The notes beneath the pieces are model-generated. The model worked only from the letters and a program-made list of their open reading frames with translations. It ran no database searches and had not been told where the DNA came from. From assembly GCA_028287065.1 (NCBI GenBank), contig JAQBQJ010000003.1:1-48021 (forward strand): DNA of 48,021 nt, read 5' to 3'. Position numbers and translations under genes: made by a program. Numbering within the stretch: the first letter of the stretch is position 1; each line of letters begins with the position of its first letter. Shown one piece after another: positions 19,222 through 26,793 of this stretch. This DNA comes from Labilithrix sp. (GTDB lineage Bacteria; Myxococcota_A; Polyangia; Polyangiales; Polyangiaceae).

Positions 19222-20253
19222 ATGGAACGCATCCAGAAGATCCTCGCCGCGGGTGGCATCGCCTCCCGCCGCGCCGCAGAGAAGCTCATCACCGAGGGGC
19301 GCGTGCGCGTGAACGGGCGCATCGTCAGCGAGCTCGGCGCGAAGGCCGATCCGCGCCAGGACCGCATCGAAGTGGACGGGAAGCGCGTGACCGCGGAGCG
19401 CCACGTCTATCTCGTCCTCCACAAGCCGCGCGGCGTGGTGGCCACGATGAGCGATCCCGAGGGCCGTCCCACGGTCCGCGAGATCCTCGCCCCGGTCGGC
19501 GCGCGCGTCTATCCGGTCGGGCGTCTCGACTTCGCCACGAGCGGCGTGCTGCTCGCGACGAACGACGGCGACTTCGCCGAAGGGCTCCTGCATCCGAAGC
19601 GCGCCGTGCCGAAGACCTACGTGGTCAAGGTGAACGGCAAGATGAAGGCCGAGGACATGGACCGCTGGCGCGAGGGCGTGCAGCTCGAAGACGGCATGAC
19701 GCAGCGGGCGGAGGCGAAGACGCTCCGCTTCGAAGGCGACAAGACCTGGTTCGAGCTCACGATCAAGGAAGGCCGCAACCAGCAGATCCGTCGCATGGGC
19801 GAGGCGACTGGCTTCCTGGTCATGCGCCTCGCGCGCATCGCGTTCGCGCAGATCACGGCCGAAGGGCTGCGCCCGGGCGAGTGGCGTCACATGACGCGCG
19901 AAGAGCTCGTGCAGCTCAAGAAGACGTACGGCGTACCGAAGTCGATCCCGGCGCCGCCCGAGAACGTGATGACCAACACGCGCCGGACGCGCGCGGTGCA
20001 TCCCGATCGCGGCGCACGTCCCGGCAGCGACGAGCGCGCACGTCGTGGTCCGGGTCCCGGCCGCCCTGGTCCGGCACGCCCCGCACGCGAGCAGCGCGCG
20101 ACGCCTTCGGCGGCTACGCCGGCGCCGCGTGGACCCAACACGCATCGCTCGAGCGGTCGCGGCAGCAGCGTTCGTCGTGAGCCCGCGACCGCGAACGCCG
20201 TGAGCAGCACGCAGGATTCCGATCGCGTGAAGAGCCGCCCGCGCCGCCGCTGA
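19222..20253 (+). CDS. rluB: 23S rRNA pseudouridine synthase, RluB/RsuA family
   Basis: 343 aa. N-terminal S4 RNA-binding domain (MERIQKILAAGGIASRRAAE, about 1-48). The catalytic domain has the RsuA/RluB signature GRLDFATSG with the nucleophile Asp103, then KTYVVKVNGK and IKEGRNQQIRRMGEA. The family isomerises one uridine in rRNA; RluB-type (23S, near position 2605) fits the sequence better than RsuA, but RluE/F cannot be excluded. From about residue 250 a ~90-residue Arg/Pro/Ala-rich disordered basic tail follows, longer than in Escherichia coli RluB and probably RNA-binding. The gene ends just before a strong palindrome. Confidence 0.93.
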   Translation: MERIQKILAAGGIASRRAAEKLITEGRVRVNGRIVSELGAKADPRQDRIEVDGKRVTAERHVYLVLHKPRGVVATMSDPEGRPTVREILAPVGARVYPVGRLDFATSGVLLATNDGDFAEGLLHPKRAVPKTYVVKVNGKMKAEDMDRWREGVQLEDGMTQRAEAKTLRFEGDKTWFELTIKEGRNQQIRRMGEATGFLVMRLARIAFAQITAEGLRPGEWRHMTREELVQLKKTYGVPKSIPAPPENVMTNTRRTRAVHPDRGARPGSDERARRGPGPGRPGPARPAREQRATPSAATPAPRGPNTHRSSGRGSSVRREPATANAVSSTQDSDRVKSRPRRR

Positions 20254-20264
20254 CCCCTTCGACA

Positions 20265-20355
20265 GTCGAGACCGAGACCGAGAAGTCTGAGAAAAGCGCG
20301 AAGGCGTCCCGCATCTTCGCGCTTTAGCGCTTTTCTCAGACTTCTCGCTCTCGAC
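20265..20355. terminator. Long bidirectional palindrome between convergent genes
   Basis: A perfect 21-bp inverted repeat (20279-20299 with 20327-20347) continues outward with one 6-nt indel and a mismatch to 20265 and 20355. Inside, an 11-bp hairpin (20293-20303 with 20315-20325) uses part of the same left arm, so the two folds compete. It sits between the ends of the pseudouridine synthase gene (+) and the TPM gene (-), as expected for a shared terminator. There is no long T-tract, only tttt inside the arm. Confidence 0.7.
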
Positions 20356-20361
20356 CCATTG

Positions 20362-21201
20362 CTACCAGTCGTCGCTCGAGCCTCCGCCGCCGGAGCTGCC
20401 TCCTCCGCCGCCGTAGCCGGACCCGCCGCCGCCGCCGCCGCCACCGCCGCCACCGCCCCAGCCTCCGCCTCCTCCGCCTCCGCCTCGACCGAAGAAGAGG
20501 AAGAAGAACAGGATCTGCCGGAACGCCGGGGACACGATCGCGAGGATGATGACGAGCAGGATCGCGATGCCGGTGCCGATCGTCTTCACCGAGCGGCTGA
20601 GCACGCTCGGCGGCGCCTGCGCTCCGCGCCCGCCGTTGCGGTTCGTCTTCGACGCTCTCGGGTCCTTGCCGGGATCGCTCACGCCGCCAGGCGTGCCGCT
20701 CACGAGCTCGTGGAGGATCGCGTCCGTCCCCTTGTCGGCGGCTTCGAAGTACTGACCCTGCTTCAGAAGCGGGTTGATCACATCGCGGTTGATGTGGCTC
20801 GACTGCAGATCGGTCAGCGCGCCGCCCACGCCCGCGCCGGTCTCGATGCGCGTCTTCTTCTCCTGCGGTGCGATCACGAGGAGGACGCCGTCGTCACCCT
20901 TCTTCGTGCCGACGCCCCAGGTGCGGAACGTCGTGTACGCGACGTCCGAGATGTCCTCGCCCTCGAGCGAGGCCGGGATGAACACCACCACCGCGAAGCC
21001 GGTCGTCTTGCGCGCCTCGTCGAGCTTGTGGTCGAGGCGCAGGACCTGATCCGGCGTGAGCAGCCCCGCGGAGTCCATGACGTGGCCGTTGATCGGCGGC
21101 GGCTTGAAGGCCGCGCTCGCCGTCGCCGTCCACAGCATCAGCGCGAGAGTCATGAGGAACGTCATGACTCCGAGCGCGCGGGGCAGACGGAGCGAGGTCA
21201 T
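20362..21201 (-). CDS. TPM-domain membrane protein with Gly-rich C-terminus
   Basis: 279 aa. Signal peptide MTSLRLPRALGVMTFLMTLALM, then a TPM (YgcG/TLP18.3-Psb32-MOLO1) domain at about 33-160: GHVMDSAGLLTPDQVLRLDH, WGVGTKKGDDGVLLVIAPQEKK and IETGAGVGGALTD. One membrane segment lies near 205-235 (IAILLVIILAIVSPAF), followed by a tail that is almost only Gly with Trp, Tyr and Ser (GGGG repeats, ending SSDDW). TPM domains in some families have acid phosphatase or photosystem-repair roles; the bacterial role is poorly known. ATG 21201 gives the signal peptide directly; upstream in-frame sequence to 21408 is Arg/Ser-rich and unlikely to be coding. Confidence 0.88.
   Translation of the reverse strand: MTSLRLPRALGVMTFLMTLALMLWTATASAAFKPPPINGHVMDSAGLLTPDQVLRLDHKLDEARKTTGFAVVVFIPASLEGEDISDVAYTTFRTWGVGTKKGDDGVLLVIAPQEKKTRIETGAGVGGALTDLQSSHINRDVINPLLKQGQYFEAADKGTDAILHELVSGTPGGVSDPGKDPRASKTNRNGGRGAQAPPSVLSRSVKTIGTGIAILLVIILAIVSPAFRQILFFFLFFGRGGGGGGGGWGGGGGGGGGGGGSGYGGGGGSSGGGGSSDDW
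20372..20500. repeat. Gly-codon low-complexity tract
   Basis: A near-continuous run of ccg/cct/gcc triplets on the + strand. It encodes the poly-Gly tail of the TPM protein on the minus strand. Triplet slippage here would change tail length without breaking the frame. Confidence 0.7.
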
Positions 21202-21274
21202 CGGTGCCCAATGTAATGCCACGAATCGAGCACGCGAGCCTCGATTCTCGTAGCTGAGCCGAAACGCGGTCATC

Positions 21275-24200
21275 TCACGGCGCCGGCGTCTCGGCGGGCT
21301 GCGCCTGATCCGGCTCCACCGGCTTCGGCGCCGTGCGCGCCGACTTCGCGAGCGGATCGACGAGCTGCGCCGGAAGCGCCCAGTCCTTCGTGAAGAGGCC
21401 GCCTGCACGCAGCGATCCCGCGCCGAGCAACACCTGGCCTCGCGAAGGTGCGACGCCTTCGTCCCAGACCACGAAGTCGGGAAGGAGATCCGGCAGCGAC
21501 ATCGCGCGCAGCATCCCCGGCACGTCCGCGCCGGCGACCACGACCACGTAACGATCGGGACGCAGCGGGTTCGGGTGAACGAACGCCGCTCCGAGCTCCT
21601 TGCCGGTGAATCGCTCGCGACCCAGCGTGACCGCGCCGGCGTCGACGTGGATCGGGAACGCGCTCGTCTTCTCGAGGGCCGCGAGCACGCGGTTGTTGCG
21701 CCCTACCAGGAACAACGCGCGGTCGTTCGCGAGCGGCTCGTTCTTGGCGAGGAAGTCCGCATCGCTCATGACGGGATAGGCGACCTGCACGCCGGGCCGG
21801 ATCTTCGCGAACGCGCGTGCGACCTGCTCGTTCGCGCGCGCTTCGCCTTCGCCGTCGCCGTACACGAAGAGGATCGGCTCCGAGAACACGTCGCGGATGG
21901 GACCGGTGACCGTTCCGTGCTTGTACGGGCCGGCGTGCGAGAGCGGCCCCTTGCGCCACACCGCGCGCGTCGCTGCTCCGGAGGCCGGCTCGCGCCCGAG
22001 CACCAGCTCCTCGTTCTCGTCGAACGCGATCCGCTGCCCGTCGATGGTCACCGTGACCGCCGCGCCCCCGAGGAGCTGCGGATCCCGCGCGAAGCTGACC
22101 TGCGCGATGCCGCTCGTCGTCGCGCTGATGCTCTTCGACTTCGACTGGACGCGCGCGTCGATGTCGCCCCAGCTCGAGACGTTCGTGAGCTCGTCGACAG
22201 TGACCCACGCGCTCTTGTTCCAGCGCGTGCGCGTGGTCTTGAACCGCACGTGCGACGGATGGAGGCTCACCTGCCGGTTGAAGAGCCACGTGAGGCCCTT
22301 CATGTCCTCGTAGGTCTGCTGCCACACGTTGTGGCCGGCCTCGGGGTGCTCGTGCTTCACCGAGAAATTGAGCTTCTCGTAGCGCTCGATCAGGACGCCG
22401 CTGTTCTCCTCGGGCAGGTCCTGCGTGCCGTGGACGATGAAGAGCGGAAGGTGCTCGCCGTTCTCCGCCCACATCACGTTCGAGCGCTCCTCGGCGAGGT
22501 AGCGCTCCCATGGGCGCATGCCGCGTCCCGACACGTCGCTGCGGATCAGATAGCTGTGGTAGCCGCAGAGCGGCTCGGCCGCGGCGAACACGTGCGGTCG
22601 GTGCAGCGGCACGGAGGCCGAGCCGATGCCGCCCATCGACATGCCCGTGATCGTCACGCGCGTCGGATCGATCGGATAGCGCCGCAGCGCCCACTCGACC
22701 GCGCTCATGACGTCGGTCTCGCCGAGCTCGCGATACAGCGAGTTGCCGTGACCGAACGGCGTGATCACGAACGCGTCGGCGTCGGGCAGCTTGCCCACGT
22801 GACGGTCCTCCCAGCCTTGCTCGTGCTTCGGATCGTCGCCGCCGAACAGCCAGCGCATCACGCCCATCGAGAAGCCATTGAGGCCGTGGAGCCCGACGAC
22901 GAGCGGGTACTTGCGCGACGCGCTCGGCTTGTACCAGGGCGGCACGTACACGCCGACCTCGGACAGGTCGCCATCGATCGGCGAACGCAGCGCGCGTCGC
23001 ATCGGGCCCGTGCGTCCGTCGAACGGATCGACGCTGCGCTCGAGGTTCGCCGCGAGACGATCGAGCTCGCGCGCCTCGTCGATCTGCGCCTCGATGTCGC
23101 CGTCGCCGCGCGACAGGAGGCCGGCGAGCCGGCGCGTGAGGTACTTCACCGAATCGAGCGAGCCCTCGCCGAGGAACGGCGCGTCGGCCGGGACCTTCGC
23201 GATCGCACGCTCCGCGCGCGCGACGGCCTGCTCGGCGATCGGTCGCGACGGCAGGCTGCTCCTCACGACGCGGCCTGCCACCGTGGTCTCGAGCGTGAGC
23301 GGCGCCGCGAACGGCGTGAGCGAAGGCAGCGTGACGACGGCCTCGCCGGCGCCCGCGGAGGTCACCGGAACGCCGCCGGCCTGGAGATCGAACACGGGCT
23401 CCTCGCCGGGGCCGCGCACGAGACGCGCGCTCACCGGAACGGGCACGCCGCGAGGCCCGCCGTCGGGGAAGCGGACGGAGACCTTCGGACGATACCTCGG
23501 CGGATCGACGGTTCCGTCGAAGGCGCGATCGAGCGACACCGAGACCATCTTGGTCACGAGCGTGCGCGCATCGTCCGGGATCGTTCCGGGCAGTCGTAGA
23601 TACGCGCCGGGCGGCGGCGTGAGCGTCGCGTCCACGAAGCGCGCTCGGAACGCCCAGGCCCCGTCGCGTTGGTGCAGCTTGAGCACCACGCTGTGATCGC
23701 CGGCCGTGAGATCGAGGGGCACGATGTCGTCGTCCTCGCGGACGGGACGACCGTCGTCGCGCGTGAGCACCACGCGACCGTCGACCATGACGCGGACGCC
23801 GTCGTCGACGCCGAGCAAGAGGAGGTAGCGCCCCGCGCGCTCGACATGCAGCGAGCCGGCGGCATACGCGACGAGGTCGGGGCCGGGCAGCTCGAGGGCG
23901 GCCCGGAGATCGAGCGCGCCTTCGCTGCTCGACACGATCGTCCAGCGCGCGGCGGGCTTCTTCTTCGTCGCGCCGAAGTCACGCTCGGCGCCGAGCGTTG
24001 CGCCGGATACCGGCGAGAGCGACGTCTCGTCGACGCCGGCCGGTGCGGTCTCGAGCGCGGGACGCGATGCCTTGAACGGACCCGCGACGAGCCATGCGCC
24101 GAGGGTGCCGCGCGAGACCGAAGGCGCGATCCGCACGTCGGTCGCCGGTGCGCGCGCCTCCGCATCGAGCCGTGCCGTCTCGGCTGCGGCCGCGACGCTC

Positions 24201-24382
24201 GCCGCGCGGGCCGCCGGATCGAACGGCGAAGGCGCGGGGCGCGCGTCGGAGGGAGAAGAAGAGGAGGAAGAGGCCGCGGCAGGGGCCGCCGGTGCGGAGT
24301 CCGCGGACGATGCAGCGAGAGCGAGCGCGGTGACGAGCGCGACGGGAGGGAGGGGGAGTAGGGGAAGCGCTCGTCGTCTCAT
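21275..24382 (-). CDS. Large secreted alpha/beta hydrolase with PA14-like N-terminal domain
   Basis: 1035 aa. Signal peptide (MRRRALPLLPLPPVALVTAL) followed by an Ala/Ser/Pro linker. Residues about 90-255 resemble a PA14-like carbohydrate-binding sandwich (GTLGAWLVAGPF, DDGVRVMVDGRVVL). The alpha/beta hydrolase core is at about 465-705: YPLVVGLHGLNG, nucleophile elbow GMSMGG with Ser582, HGTQD with Asp655, and EAGHNVW with His684. This resembles esterase-D/PHB-depolymerase-like and prolyl oligopeptidase-type hydrolases. The last ~320 residues have no recognisable family and end in a Pro/Ala tail. Probably an extracellular esterase or peptidase acting on a polymer; substrate unknown. It ends 73 bp from the TPM gene start and begins 1 bp after the cupredoxin stop. 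Confidence 0.85.
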   Translation of the reverse strand: MRRRALPLLPLPPVALVTALALAASSADSAPAAPAAASSSSSSPSDARPAPSPFDPAARAASVAAAAETARLDAEARAPATDVRIAPSVSRGTLGAWLVAGPFKASRPALETAPAGVDETSLSPVSGATLGAERDFGATKKKPAARWTIVSSSEGALDLRAALELPGPDLVAYAAGSLHVERAGRYLLLLGVDDGVRVMVDGRVVLTRDDGRPVREDDDIVPLDLTAGDHSVVLKLHQRDGAWAFRARFVDATLTPPPGAYLRLPGTIPDDARTLVTKMVSVSLDRAFDGTVDPPRYRPKVSVRFPDGGPRGVPVPVSARLVRGPGEEPVFDLQAGGVPVTSAGAGEAVVTLPSLTPFAAPLTLETTVAGRVVRSSLPSRPIAEQAVARAERAIAKVPADAPFLGEGSLDSVKYLTRRLAGLLSRGDGDIEAQIDEARELDRLAANLERSVDPFDGRTGPMRRALRSPIDGDLSEVGVYVPPWYKPSASRKYPLVVGLHGLNGFSMGVMRWLFGGDDPKHEQGWEDRHVGKLPDADAFVITPFGHGNSLYRELGETDVMSAVEWALRRYPIDPTRVTITGMSMGGIGSASVPLHRPHVFAAAEPLCGYHSYLIRSDVSGRGMRPWERYLAEERSNVMWAENGEHLPLFIVHGTQDLPEENSGVLIERYEKLNFSVKHEHPEAGHNVWQQTYEDMKGLTWLFNRQVSLHPSHVRFKTTRTRWNKSAWVTVDELTNVSSWGDIDARVQSKSKSISATTSGIAQVSFARDPQLLGGAAVTVTIDGQRIAFDENEELVLGREPASGAATRAVWRKGPLSHAGPYKHGTVTGPIRDVFSEPILFVYGDGEGEARANEQVARAFAKIRPGVQVAYPVMSDADFLAKNEPLANDRALFLVGRNNRVLAALEKTSAFPIHVDAGAVTLGRERFTGKELGAAFVHPNPLRPDRYVVVVAGADVPGMLRAMSLPDLLPDFVVWDEGVAPSRGQVLLGAGSLRAGGLFTKDWALPAQLVDPLAKSARTAPKPVEPDQAQPAETPAP

Positions 24383-24383
24383 C

Positions 24384-24809
24384 TCACTGCACGATGATCG
24401 TGCCCTTCATTCCGGAGCTCACGCAGTGCGGCTCGCAGAAGTATTCGAACGTGCCGGCGGTCGGGTACGTGTGCGTGAACGTGTCGCCCACGGCGCTCTT
24501 GAGGCTGCCGGTGCCGTACGCGCCGTCGCTCTTGCAATTCGCACCGGACGTCACGGTATGCGCGCCGCCCGCCCAGGTCCACGTCACCGTATCGCCGGGC
24601 TTGATGGTCAGCGTGGCCGGGACGAACTGGTTGCTCTTGACCGTCACGGCATTGCCCGCGGGCGCGCCGCTGTCGGGCGTCGTGCCCGACGTGCCTGAGG
24701 TTCCGGACGTTCCGGACGTTCCGGACGAGCCCGTGGTGTCCGTGGTCGACGAACAAGCCGCGACCACGGTCGTGAGGGCGAGAGCGAAACCGAGCGCAAG
24801 CTTCTTCAT
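24384..24809 (-). CDS. Cupredoxin (plastocyanin-like) lipoprotein
   Basis: 141 aa. Signal with lipobox VVAAC (Cys19), then a Thr/Ser/Gly linker built of SGT repeats. The cupredoxin domain is at about 53-141. The type 1 copper ligands are visible as His84, Cys125, His128 and Met134 (GGAHTVTSG and FEYFCEPHCVSSGM). Such proteins carry electrons one at a time in the periplasm or at the outer surface. The ATG at 24809 has a GGAGGT Shine-Dalgarno, which is paired in a predicted hairpin (see the separate entry). The stop is adjacent to the large hydrolase start, so the two genes are likely co-transcribed. Confidence 0.93.
   Translation of the reverse strand: MKKLALGFALALTTVVAACSSTTDTTGSSGTSGTSGTSGTSGTTPDSGAPAGNAVTVKSNQFVPATLTIKPGDTVTWTWAGGAHTVTSGANCKSDGAYGTGSLKSAVGDTFTHTYPTAGTFEYFCEPHCVSSGMKGTIIVQ
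24692..24730. repeat. 9-bp tandem repeat in the cupredoxin linker
   Basis: Three exact copies of ttccggacg (24701-24709, 24710-24718 and 24719-24727) with degenerate flanks. On the coding strand they encode the repeated Ser-Gly-Thr linker between the lipid anchor and the copper domain. Confidence 0.85.
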
Positions 24810-24813
24810 GGAG

Positions 24814-24831
24814 ACCTCCAAAGTCGGAGGT
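24814..24831 (-). promoter_or_regulatory. Hairpin covering the cupredoxin Shine-Dalgarno
   Basis: On the minus strand the sequence reads acctcc-gactttt-like loop-ggaggt: a 6-bp GC-rich stem (24826-24831 with 24814-24819) and a 6-nt loop. The ggaggt is the Shine-Dalgarno 4 nt before the ATG. When folded, the ribosome site is hidden. Translational control is an inference. Confidence 0.4.
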
Positions 24832-24982
24832 GCGACGCTACCCGCGCAAGCGCGACGTTGGCAACGTTCCAGGTGGGGCTCCGCCCCTCGCTTTGCGAGC
24901 CTCCCCGTGATGCGACCTGCCCGGCGTGAATCGCCTTCGGCGACCGGCGCTGCGCGCCGAGACACGCCTGAGTTGTCGCCGC
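24832..24982. other. Intergenic region with small palindromes
   Basis: Between the zinc-ribbon gene and the cupredoxin gene, both on the minus strand. It holds a short palindrome acgttggcaacgt (24855-24867) and a GC-rich stem ggggctccgcccc near 24874-24886. These could be an operator and the terminator of the upstream gene. No coding potential seen. Confidence 0.35.
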
Positions 24983-25465
24983 TCAGTCGACGAGGCCGTG
25001 CGCGAGGGTGCGGGCGTCGTCCTTGAAGAGGATCTCGACCTTCTTGCCCTCGAGCAGCCGCGTCACGATCCCGTCGCCGAACTTCGAGTGGCGGACGAGA
25101 TCGCCCTCTTCGAAGATCTCGCTCACGCGGTAGGGACGGAACTCGCTCACCGCGCGCCCGTTGACCGATTTTTCCCACGTGCGCTCGCGGTCCATGACCG
25201 CCTGCTGCGCCTTCGTCGGACCACGCGTCGAGCGCGGTCCACTGCTGCTCGCGGAGCTGGACCCGGAGGATGCGCGCGACGAACCGCCTGCAGGAGCCTT
25301 GTCGCCGGGCGCACGTGCCCGGAAGTTGTGGTGCGAGTTGCACGTCGAGCACTCGACGCGCACCGGGGTCGTGCCGACCATCGCAATGATCCGATGATTC
25401 AGCACGAGCTTGCACTTCGTGCACCAGCTGTCGACCTCACCCCCCGCTTTGAGCGGTTTCGCCAT
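24983..25465 (-). CDS. Zinc-ribbon protein with UvrD/PcrA-type C-terminal tudor-like domain
   Basis: 160 aa. The N-terminus has a four-Cys zinc ribbon: Cys15-x2-Cys18 (SWCTKC) and Cys39-x2-Cys42 (ECSTCN), followed by HH. A Ser/Gly/Pro linker joins it to residues about 110-160: FEEGDLVRHSKFGDGIVTRLLEGKKVEILF. That segment resembles the small RNA-polymerase-binding tudor-like domain at the C-terminus of PcrA/UvrD helicases and related CarD-like modules. It may therefore bind RNA polymerase or nucleic acid; this is inference. ATG at 25463-25465. No operon partner is obvious. Confidence 0.75.
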   Translation of the reverse strand: MAKPLKAGGEVDSWCTKCKLVLNHRIIAMVGTTPVRVECSTCNSHHNFRARAPGDKAPAGGSSRASSGSSSASSSGPRSTRGPTKAQQAVMDRERTWEKSVNGRAVSEFRPYRVSEIFEEGDLVRHSKFGDGIVTRLLEGKKVEILFKDDARTLAHGLVD

Positions 25466-25528
25466 GGCGCCCTTATAGCAAGAGCGCGCGTTCTCGTGGG
25501 GCCGATCACGCGTCGGTCATCGAGAGCG

Positions 25529-26152
25529 TCACGGAGAGCTGCGCGAACCTCGTCCTCGTGGAGAAGATCTCTGCGCGTCCGCGCCGTCGCGGCGCACGTT
25601 GACGGAGGTCTTCACCTCGGGGCGGGGAAGTGGACGCCGGCTGGGCGGCTCTCGGTCGTGTTCGGCGCCCTCGCCCTCGCCTTCACTCGCTTCGGCTGGC
25701 TCGTCGCGCGCGAGCTCGTCGTCGCCGCCGTCGTTGTTCTTGCGCGGCTCGCGCCCGTCGTTCGGCGTGAAGCGGATCGTCGTGTTGACCTCGAATTGCA
25801 CCGTGGTGAGGAGCTTCTGCAGCTCGCCGGAGAAATTCGTGTGCTCGAGGAAGTCGCGTATCTCCTTCGCGACGACGCGGAAGAGACCGTTCTTCGTGTC
25901 GTCGATCTGCTGCAAGAGATAGTGCGCGACCTCCTTCGGGACCTTGAGGTCGTGGACGAACTGTTTGAGGTTGTCCGGCGACTCGCGCGCCTTCTCGACG
26001 CCGATCTCGATCGCCCGCTTCAGGATCTCGGGGATGACGCTCTCGAGGCGCGCACGAACCCGCTCCTTCGCGCTCTCCCGGACGGTCTCCTTGCCGCTCC
26101 CCGAAGGAAGCGGATCGGACGGGAAATCGTCGTGCGGGTCCTCGTCGCTCAT
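25529..26152 (-). CDS. Conserved hypothetical protein, acidic C-terminus
   Basis: 207 aa, soluble. Residues about 20-130 are well-ordered and amphipathic: VRARLESVIPEILKRAIEIG, LKVPKEVAHYLLQQIDDTKN and GLFRVVAKEIRDFLEHTNFS, then a short beta segment FEVNTTIRFTPND. The last ~70 residues are charged and disordered. The helical core looks like a small protein-interaction or DNA-associated domain, but I do not recognise a family. ATG at 26150-26152. Flanking genes give no clear functional clue. Confidence 0.65.
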   Translation of the reverse strand: MSDEDPHDDFPSDPLPSGSGKETVRESAKERVRARLESVIPEILKRAIEIGVEKARESPDNLKQFVHDLKVPKEVAHYLLQQIDDTKNGLFRVVAKEIRDFLEHTNFSGELQKLLTTVQFEVNTTIRFTPNDGREPRKNNDGGDDELARDEPAEASEGEGEGAEHDREPPSRRPLPRPEVKTSVNVRRDGADAQRSSPRGRGSRSSP

Positions 26153-26207
26153 GGCTGCGTACTAGCGCCCGACCGGAGACGCGTCAACGCGACGCGTTAT
26201 CATCGTG

Positions 26208-26645
26208 TCAGGCTGCCGCGCTCTCGAGGATCCGGCTGATCCCGGCCGCAGCCTGGTCCAGATCGCGCTCGACGCCCTCACCGGCCTCTCGCCCTTCGCC
26301 GCGGCGCTGGCGGCGTGCACAGAGGAGGACCTCCTGCCCGCCGATCACGAGCGCGCGGATCTCGACGTCGCGCCGGAGCGTCTCGACCCGCGACGTGACC
26401 GAGTCGGTCATGCTGGCCCAGCTTCCGTCCGCGAGGAGCGGAGCATACGCGGCGAGCTCTTCGCAGACCGGCCATGATCCCGCGCCCGCGACGACGACGC
26501 CGGAGGTATCGGCGACGACGATCGCATCGAGCTCGCCGCGCGACCGTGTCTCGCTGAGCTGATAGTGGAGGGCCACGAGCGGATCGGCGCTGCGACGACG
26601 GCGGCGGTCTTCGGCGGAGGTACCCGAGAGCCCAACGTGATTCAT
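26208..26645 (-). CDS. Roadblock/LC7-like small protein
   Basis: 145 aa. After a basic N-terminus, residues about 25-110 have the pattern of a roadblock/LC7 fold: a strand ELDAIVVADTSGVVVAG, a helix region around VCEELAAYAPLLADG, and a strand RALVIGGQEVLLCARR. In myxobacteria and other bacteria such proteins often work with small Ras-like GTPases (MglA/MglB-type). No GTPase gene is adjacent, so the assignment is tentative. It is divergent from the FHA-domain gene, with 148 bp between the starts. Confidence 0.55.
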   Translation of the reverse strand: MNHVGLSGTSAEDRRRRRSADPLVALHYQLSETRSRGELDAIVVADTSGVVVAGAGSWPVCEELAAYAPLLADGSWASMTDSVTSRVETLRRDVEIRALVIGGQEVLLCARRQRRGEGREAGEGVERDLDQAAAGISRILESAAA

Positions 26646-26793
26646 GGGCGAAAGTGTCGCGCGCGCGTTCCGAGCGGGCCAAGTTCGAGCGGGCGAACGC
26701 GTGAGCCACGACGCTCGCGAAACGACGCACTGCGGCGAATGGCCTCGCGCGTTGGCTTGGGCAGGCGGTGGGAACGTGCGAGACTAGCCGGGC

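Noticed and set aside
19201-20145. N-terminal extension of the PHP protein to 20145
   Set aside because: It would run antisense through the entire pseudouridine synthase gene and is Arg/Ala-rich; the signal peptide starts at about 19200.
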